This document shows positions 51,301-60,300 of a stretch of DNA of 64,000 nt, in pieces (positions within the stretch are counted from its first letter, which is position 1; every line of letters begins with the position of its first letter). This stretch comes from Wurfbainia villosa (taxonomy: Eukaryota > Streptophyta > Magnoliopsida > Zingiberales > Zingiberaceae), in assembly GCA_025175895.1 (NCBI GenBank), contig CM045997.1, positions 105,572,479 through 105,636,478 on the forward strand, read 5' to 3'. The translations under genes and the position numbers were made by a program. The notes under the pieces were generated by a model. The model did not search any database. It was not told where the DNA came from and worked only from the letters and a program-made list of their open reading frames with translations.

Positions 51301-54300
51301 TTTAGTGATACCAAATTTCTATAATTTATCAAAATGATATGTTTCAACTATTTCCTTCGCATGATACGGCATGGTACAATATTTAAAATCATGCTCGACA
51401 AAGACTCCTTCCTATCTTTCCTTCTTCAACTTTAATCCATTTTCAGCACTATACATTGAAACATTAGCACAGTATCGAAACAATATCATTCCAATTAAAG
51501 ACCGAAACTTTGGCACGGTTTGAGATTTTGAACCCTGATAATAATAACTTAAACTTGTGTAATACTATTAGATAAATATGTGAGTATCAAACACCAATAG
51601 TTCTCTTCAAAAATGCATTGCATGTTATGACATACAAACAACAAGAACTGGGCCAGCAGGGAACACAAGTCAGTCTAGGTTGAAATAAAATGGTAGGACA
51701 GTTATTTTCTGCCAGAACTGTAAAAGCAACCAAGGAACACCAATTCAATCCATATTGATTGCAGTGATCGATTATCGTTTGTAAGTGGATATGTTGCCGG
51801 TGTCTAAGACCAATTACTTTACTGTTTCATGTACTTCCTAAATTTGTAAAGAGTGAAAATTTCCCTTCTTTTAACAATATAGAAGCAAAATAACAAGGTT
51901 TGCACATGCAAGTACTATATAGTTCCAGTGCCACTTTCCAAGTTGTCAAACAATATGCAATAAAATACATGTATCTCACCCAAAGAACTGCTGATGTAGA
52001 ATAAAAATACTAAAGATAGAAAATATACGTAAATGACCTGCCAAATATAAGAATTTTCTCCTTGTGTAGCTTGACAACCTCTCTCGTATACTGATTTAGC
52101 TTCTGCATACTTTGATTGCTTGGAAAAGAGCTTTCCAAGGGCCACATAAGCACGGCCATCCTCAGGCCAAAACGAAATGCACTGAATTCAATTGAAATAG
52201 CATGAATATAACACAAAATAATAATGAAACAAAACTCCTTGAATCATAATTCATAACCATCTTAGAAAAATTTCTTGTTTTGTCATGCTTTGGGTATATA
52301 AATTCCTATAGTCTTGCAGAAGAAAATTCAGTAAATAAATCTACAAATAGTGTTTCATCATTGTATGGCTTAAGAAGGGAACAAACAGCCAATGCTAGTT
52401 CATGTCCATCATAAATGGTATATAGTACAGTTATCAGAGCTACTTACAACATGTAGGTATTATCTCTATTTCATGATTAGTTCATAAAATGTAGATCAGT
52501 TTCTTCAAAATATAAGTATAAATGGGACATCCAATGCCCATAAATAAATTTATTGTTCATAATAGCTGACTCATAAACGTCCTGGCACTTTCTTAGAATA
52601 TCATGAATGTTTCCAAAGACATATTTGACCTGGCAGACAATAATTCAGTAACACAAAAATATAAATATTTTTCAACATCTCATGATCTTTCTAACCATAT
52701 ATACTGAATTACTGAAGATTATTGAATATATTTCTAGTAGCAAAATCTATTTAATGTGATATGTAACTTCGATAACCTTCTTCATATTTCTCTTTGTATT
52801 TTCAGCCACGTTAATGCTGTGACAATTTTCTTTCCAAGTGTATATTTTCTTTAGCAAAAGCTAAAATTGACTTCTCAAGGTCACCCCCATTATTAGTTGC
52901 CTAGTTACCAGAAATATGAAAACCCTCAATAAAATAACATTGCTAAAAGAAAAGGTAAGTTGGACCACATTAAAAGAAGGATTTTTGGTCCACTATATAA
53001 GCAGTAACATTTGTAGTCTACTCTTCTACTTTTGCTTCCATCTCCAGTTCCCTGCAAGAGCTCAGTTTGGTTCAAACAACTTTTTTCGACCTCAAGCCTC
53101 AAGGTTGCCTCTGGCTTCTATTATTTTCTGATCTTCTTGACCAGGGCTTTGTTTTTTTAGCCACAAGAAGCCCTTCTTGTCAGTCTTCTTTGTTTAACTT
53201 AATTGCCCCTTAATCACAAGAACAGGACCTTTTCTCTCCCCCCACAGGCTGTCTTACCTACTATCTTAAATATTTAGTTGCCGGTCTTCCTCTTCCCTCA
53301 TTGAAATATGAAGATCTAGGTCATGGTAATTTCTGCCTCCATTAGTTTTCACTAAATTAGTGACACCATTTATTACCTTCCTGGAAGAGTGCTCCACCAT
53401 AGGTGTAAGCCTACCCGTCGCCTCTTTTGCCATGACCTCTACATCTGTTTTGCTCAGTGCTATAACATCTTCCCAAAAGGTTATAGGAAGGACAATGATG
53501 ACATTCCCATCTCTACTAAATTTGTGGTAGGAAATCCCTTTTTATATCTCATCCCTATTGGATAATCAACTCTAATGGGGCTTGGCTGATGTTTCCAGTG
53601 TCTTTCTTTGATTTGATTCCGCGAGACTTGTCGATTAATCCCTTTTTTGTAAATATCACACATTTTAAATATTTTAATAACTTGGACGAAACTCATTTCC
53701 AAGACATTTTGTCATAGCCGGTGTTAGGTGTATTTTATCTTTACAATCATGATAACTGTCCCTGTATACTTTCAAAGATGGACCACACTCAAAGTGGAGA
53801 GCCTCATTAAGTATATTGAATTAAGGTAAGCATCATGAATTATTTTGGTGAATTCTCAAAATTTGAAACATATTGGATTGTGAATCATCAGATCAAAATA
53901 AAAATTATAAATAAATTTATCTTATTTTTTTACACCTTAGTTATATATATATATAAAGTGTTCTATTTTATATATTAATTTTATTAATGGAGTAAAGATG
54001 ATATCGATTAAATATAAAAGATATACAGGTCCCTATCTCATATTGATGACAATGTATAAATTAGTTATTTTTTTGGACTTCACCCTAGCTATTGACTTCG
54101 AGTCTCTATAAAATGTGGAACCGCCACATTAGCGGCCCCCTCCGACTGCCCCTACCGGTGGAGGAGGTAAATCAGGACTCAGGTGGCAAGTGCAAAAGAG
54201 AGGGTCCGTCGATGGCCCAGAGTCATGACCTGCCCAGGAATTGACCCCTGCCCACTTAAGAGTTGCCCCTTTGCACTTACCAACTGGGCTAGCCCTGGGG

Positions 54301-57300
54301 GCTGACTTCGAGTCTCTATAGCACCAATAGAAAATACAGAAAGAAGATAACAACCATTTTACATGGAGAGGAATAAAATTGAGTTTGGTGTCATGAGATT
54401 TCTTAGTCATCATTAGTTCTACCCTTAGTGTCTTTGTCTTAATGTGCAATGACTCAATCACCATTGGATTCAACTCCACTTTAGAAGTGATAAACTTCGT
54501 CACCATGCGGCAAGATTCTTCTTTCACAGCATTGTTGTCTCATCAATATCATTATTGTCTGAACCATCTCCTGGGCCTCTCTACTTCTACCAAACAAAAA
54601 AAAACACCTTTGTCTTTCTTTTACAATGGTTTTAGTTTAATATTTGGCCTACTGGATTTAATATAATGCCTTAATCAGTTACATTTTGGTTGGATTTAAT
54701 TTATGTTCCATTTTCTATTTCAAAAGAAAAAATCAACAAAATAAGTTAAATATTAAATCATATCAAACTAGCTGTTACATATGGTATATAGTTTTACATT
54801 TATATCATAAATTACTGTGTGATAAAAATCTCAATTCTAACAACTATAGTCCTGGTGGCTTTGAAACAAGTCACCAAGGGTGGATCCTTCCTTGTAGCTG
54901 ACAGTGAGGAAGCAGCTCCTACCATTAAACCCAGTGCTTCCATGGCTGCCAAAAAAAGAGACTTCAAATTACAGATCATGCTTTTGCCACATCAAAGTCC
55001 CAAAGCATAAAAAATGTTTTCAGGGAAGAGGTACCATTGTCACTTGCCTCTTTCCCCAAGTTGTCCTACTCCCAAGTTATCTAAGCCTTTTAGAAAGCCA
55101 AAATCAAAAGAAAGGCTCCTCTAACAAGTTTGGGGTTGCACCAAAATAATTTCCTTGTTAAAGTCTCTAAATTTCAATTGAAGCGCCTTGTTGATGCATC
55201 ACCAGGAATTTGGACATGTAAAACCTATGTTCTTAAAGCATCAAAATCGAATTATATGCCTCTCGAAATAATCAACTTTTGTTAGAAACCGCTAGTTGTC
55301 TATTTTAGTTGTAGTTTTAATATTACATTTTTGAAGGATGACAGATTATCATCATCATTTGTGGCTAGAGTATATTGGTATTGATATATCAGTTTGAGAT
55401 AATAGCCTAAAATAACAAAGCATATACAATTCTTAATAACAAATATTAAAAACTATTTATTATTAAAAAATACAGAACTACTAAATGAATATATGATTTG
55501 GTTATCTCATCTTGCAATAATTATATCAACATAATATTGATACTTGACTGGTGACTATAGATGTCTCTTAATTTCTCCTATTGCTTTATGAATTAGGTGA
55601 AAAATATAGCTCATTTGCGACTTCTAGTCCATGTCAACTTTACATAGAACATCGTACAAGGTTCTACTGTCATAAGCATATCAACAATAAAGTTCCAAAA
55701 ATTAGCAAATATAATAATTTTTTGTGCCTCCCTACCTTCATTGGTGCTAGAGCATCAAGAGTCTTCTCAATCCTAAGAAGTGAGTATGAGCATGGTTTTC
55801 AATCGAACTTTTTTTTAAGATGACTTTTAATAAGCACAAGGCTAGTTGATCCTGATTTTAAATCTCCCTATTAATCAGCAAAGTCAATGATGACTATAGA
55901 GGAATTTTATTAACGATTGACCTCTTTTCACTCTTCACTATATTGAATTTACTAATATCTACCATCATTTAATTGATATGACATGTTGTGCATAGTGTTT
56001 AAAATAATGTCAAATACTCTTGTTCCAATAGCTCTCAAATCCTTTTGAAGTTGGCACCATTGTCCGTAATCATCTGCATTATATGTTCACACTTATCTCA
56101 TGAGAAGTCATTGCACATTAAGACAAAGCTTTGTCCCCTGTTGTTTATTTGATTAATCGTCTGACTTCTCAACAGTTGAATCTTGATTCTCCTTACTATC
56201 GTCTTTTCGGTATGCATCATAATTATCATATGTTACACACATTTGGATGTGTTTGCTTTGTTCACTTGCCTTCTCATGAGTGTCACAAGCTTACAGCTCA
56301 ATCTGTAAAGTGCGGTTTTATGGGTTACAACAATGCTCAAAAGGGGTTTTTATGCTATAATGTTATTGCTAATCATTTTCATTTTTCTAGAGATGTGATT
56401 TTCTTTGAACATGAGTACTATTTTTTGCAACATGTTTCTCCTTCTGGAAATATTCTTCTTCCTAGCTTTAATGATATCTCCCCACTAATTGAGCATTTTA
56501 AACCTCGAATTGTCTATCAACGATGACAACCCCCATCGTCACAAATCATTCCTAACCCTGATCCAGTTACTACTCCGGTGGCTCTTTGAAATCCTCTTGC
56601 ATTCATCATCCTCCTGATAGATATGGTTTATTTGCCACTTTAATTGATATTACAATTCCTTCCCCTTATTCACAGGTAACTAAACATGCATGTTGGATAA
56701 AAGCTATGCAAGAAGAATTTCAAGCTCTTCAAGAGAATCACCCTTGGGATATTGTTCCTTGTCCTACTGATGTTAAGCCCGTTGGTAGTAAATGGGTATA
56801 TTCTATTATGTTGCGGCTGATGGCTCATTTGACAGATATAAAACAAGGTCGGTGGCACTCGGTAATCGACAAAAGTATGGAATAGATTATGAGGAGACAT
56901 TTGCTCATGTAGCCAAAATGATGACAGTGAGACTTGTTCTTGTTATTGCTGCTTCCAAAGGTTAGTCATTACAACAAATAGATGTTAAAAATGCTTTTTT
57001 GCACAGAGATCTTAAGGAAGAGATTTATATGACTCCACCATTAAGGTTATTTTCTACACACTCTTTTGATATTTGCAAGCTAAAACGTTCACTCTATGGT
57101 TTGAAACAGGCTCCACGTGCTTGGTTTTATAGGTTCCGTTCTACACTTATTAGCTTCTCCTTTGTCCAAAGTCAATATGATTCCTCTTTGTTTCTTTGCA
57201 AAATTGCTAACAGAATCATCTTCCTTCTGATATATGTTGACATACTCATTTTAAGCTCAAGGGAATGAAGAGTTGTTAAAAGTGTTGTCATTTAGAATAC

Positions 57301-60300
57301 CTTCATCACAACCTTCAAATTCATCATAGATGGGTTCTCCAAAGACACGTCTATTAAAAATTTCACGTTGTTGTCTATACTTTATTTCTTTTTTGCTATC
57401 AAATTCCTTCATTGCATGATAATTTTCTTGAGGAGCTTTAGACACTTAAAAACATCTAGATATCCACCAACAAAATTTATTTTAGGTGTGTGACCCTATT
57501 ATCGCGTCCAATCATACCACAATACAAATATTCCAGTGAAATCAATTCTCTAATCAACGTGCATATCTCCAAACTAGATTATAAGTATGTTGTTTTGGTG
57601 TCATTTTAATACCTATGCAATAGCATCAAAAAGTTAAAATAATTCACAACAAATATTTATAATTATAGCAATAACAAAATTAACATAAGAAAAATTCTTC
57701 TATTGATAAAAAATCACAAGAATATATAATTTTAACAAAAAAAAATAGTAAATAAATAAAGTAAATATCTCCATATAGGAATATTATTTAAAACTTTTGA
57801 ATAACTATTAAACTAACATAATAAATTTTTTATCTCAAGTTCATTACGCTTATAAAAATAAATATTAATAAAACTAAGAGTTTAAATATAATTTTAAAAA
57901 ATTATATAAAAAATTTCTAAAGAGTCAAAGAGAATTTTAAAAAATATTCGTCATATTTTAAAGTTATTTGAATGTTTTTAATTATTATAAAATATATTTA
58001 AAAATTTATAATTTTAAAATTATCTACAAAATTTCTAAAGAGTCACAAATAAGTTTAAAAACTATCCATCATATTTTAAAGTTATTTAAAGGTTTTTCAT
58101 TATTTTTAAATATATTTACAAGTTTATAATTTTAAAATTATCTACAAAATGACTAAAAAAAAAAGATAATTTTAAAAATTATTCATCATATTTTAAAGTT
58201 ATTCAAAGGTTTTTAATTATTTTTAAATATATTTAAAAGTTTATAATTCTAAAATTATCTAAAAAATTTCTAAAGATTCAAAGATAATTTTAAAAATTAG
58301 TCATCATATTTTAAAGCTATTCAAAGGTATGTAATTATTTTTGAATATATTTAGAAGTTTATAAATGTTTAAAGATTATTTAAAACATTTAAAATTATAT
58401 TTTGGGAATTAATTTAAAATTTTAAAATTATATTTTTATTTAATTCTTAATATATTAACAATTTTAAAATTATTTACTAAAATTTAAAATTATTTCAAAA
58501 TTATTTTTAAATATTAGAATTATTTTCTTAAAATCCAAAATTAATTTTAATTTTAATAAATTATGATTGAAATTCATATGAACATGAATTAATTAAGGAT
58601 TATCCTAAATCAACTACATCTAATTGATTTTGAATATTCCAATTCAAATATTTTTTATTTTTTATTTTAACTTATTCGCCTTTTAATAATTAAAAAAAAC
58701 AAAAATATAAATTTATATATTACAATTATATTAATTAATTATCAATTTAATTAATTAATTATAAATTTATAAAACATATATATATATATATATATATAAG
58801 AGTTATATAATATAATAATAATATTGTCACAGATTAATACAACAATTATAATTAATTATATCAATGCTATGAGTTTATATCACTTCTGATATATAAAGTT
58901 AACCTATGTTGCTACCGCATATCCATGTCGGTGGAGTATTAATGTCGATCTAGTGTCAAAATGGTAAAAAATGCCTATTTCGGGCAGCATGGTTTGAAAC
59001 TACATTATCACACATTAAATTAGTTAATTCTAAATTTTAATGGTTAATTATTTCTGAACCAAATCAGTTTAGGGCTGCTGGGGGCTCTATTTAAGTCTGC
59101 TTGGTGGGTTCGGTCAATTTGGGCTTGAATTGGGTTTAAATTGAGATTGAATTGGGCTGAAATCTTGAGAATAATTAGATTACGTATTGATTTTTCAAGT
59201 ATCTTTACTAAAACTAACTCGACGAGGGAGACCATTGATGGCATAAAATACCCGACCATACTCTCCAAATAGTGGGCGTCACTTGGACATAGGCAACCTA
59301 CAGCTGCCAATGGTGTTGTATGTTCGTCAACAGTAATGGGTCCAGTGAATTGAACGCAGCACAGAGTAAGGAGGGCATAATAGATCGATGATGCTAGGGT
59401 AAGCCAATGTCAGCTAGTCAGCACATGTCCTTGACAATTGACAAAGGTGACTAATTAACTTATGTCACTTGAAGGCTTATAAGTACCAATCTCCATAAAC
59501 AGAAGGAAAAAAAGCAAAAGACTTCATAACCAGTGATCCACCTCCTTCGTGCTTCCTTGGGCCATTACAGAAAAACTTTGGCAAGCCATGGATCACTTTG
59601 GCTGACAACCTCTGGTGATTCAGAGTTTTCAACACTCTTGATTCTTTGTTCTATCTTAAACTTCTTTTGGCTTAAATCTTAATGGCAAACTTGTCTCAAA
59701 CTTTCCCATGTAGTTATATTTTCATAACCAAAGTTCACGATTATGCAATTCAAAGCCAGAAATGATGAAAATGGCAAGTAATCCAAGTCAACAGAATGGT
59801 TCTTTTTCATTCAATATACTAAACTCGAAGAAAATCTAAGTTAATGACCAGCCCAATCAAAATTTACTCCCTCATGGCAACTACATCATACAAGAAGAAG
59901 GAGCGGAATATGGTTACCTTAAGCAGAATCTCCTCAGCTTCTTTGAACTTGCACTTTCTAGTGAGGACTTTGGCACGGTATAAACCTAGTTCCAAGTTAA
60001 TTCCGAGCGGCCGCTTCTCACCAGCTACGACTCTCTCGGGTTCGAACATCATCATCTGTTTGGCAAACTCCGACAGTCCCCTATCGATCTTAGAAACTGA
60101 AGGTGTTTCTTCATCTCCCCCGCTCCTCTCCTCGATCTCCGCCGGAGAACCTACTGCCGAATCCACGACGTCATCCTTCACGGGACGGCGGACGACGAGG
60201 AGTCCCTCCGACCATCTCTTCTCGCCCGGAGCTTCGAGATCTTCTTCGACTCGGTCGTCATCATCGACGCCAACCTGGGCATTGTCGACCTTGCGTTGGA

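Larger units (their letters stand above)
48122..52037. other. HCF107 intron 2 (3.9 kb)
   Basis: It holds an LTR/primer-site remnant, a tandem duplication and an hAT terminus fragment. The rest (48,122-49,300 and 50,260-51,450) is AT-rich with no recognised element. Confidence 0.8.
52182..59917. other. HCF107 intron 1 (7.7 kb)
   Basis: It holds a SINE, an hAT relic interrupted by Copia, and an AT-rich tandem array. 52,182-54,092 and 58,900-59,917 show no recognised element. 53,000-53,700 has mixed-composition sequence I cannot assign. Confidence 0.8.

Noticed and set aside
54129..54527. 132-codon minus-strand frame
   Set aside because: It spans the SINE and its flank; the SINE half is RNA-polymerase-III-derived sequence and the other half has no recognised domain.
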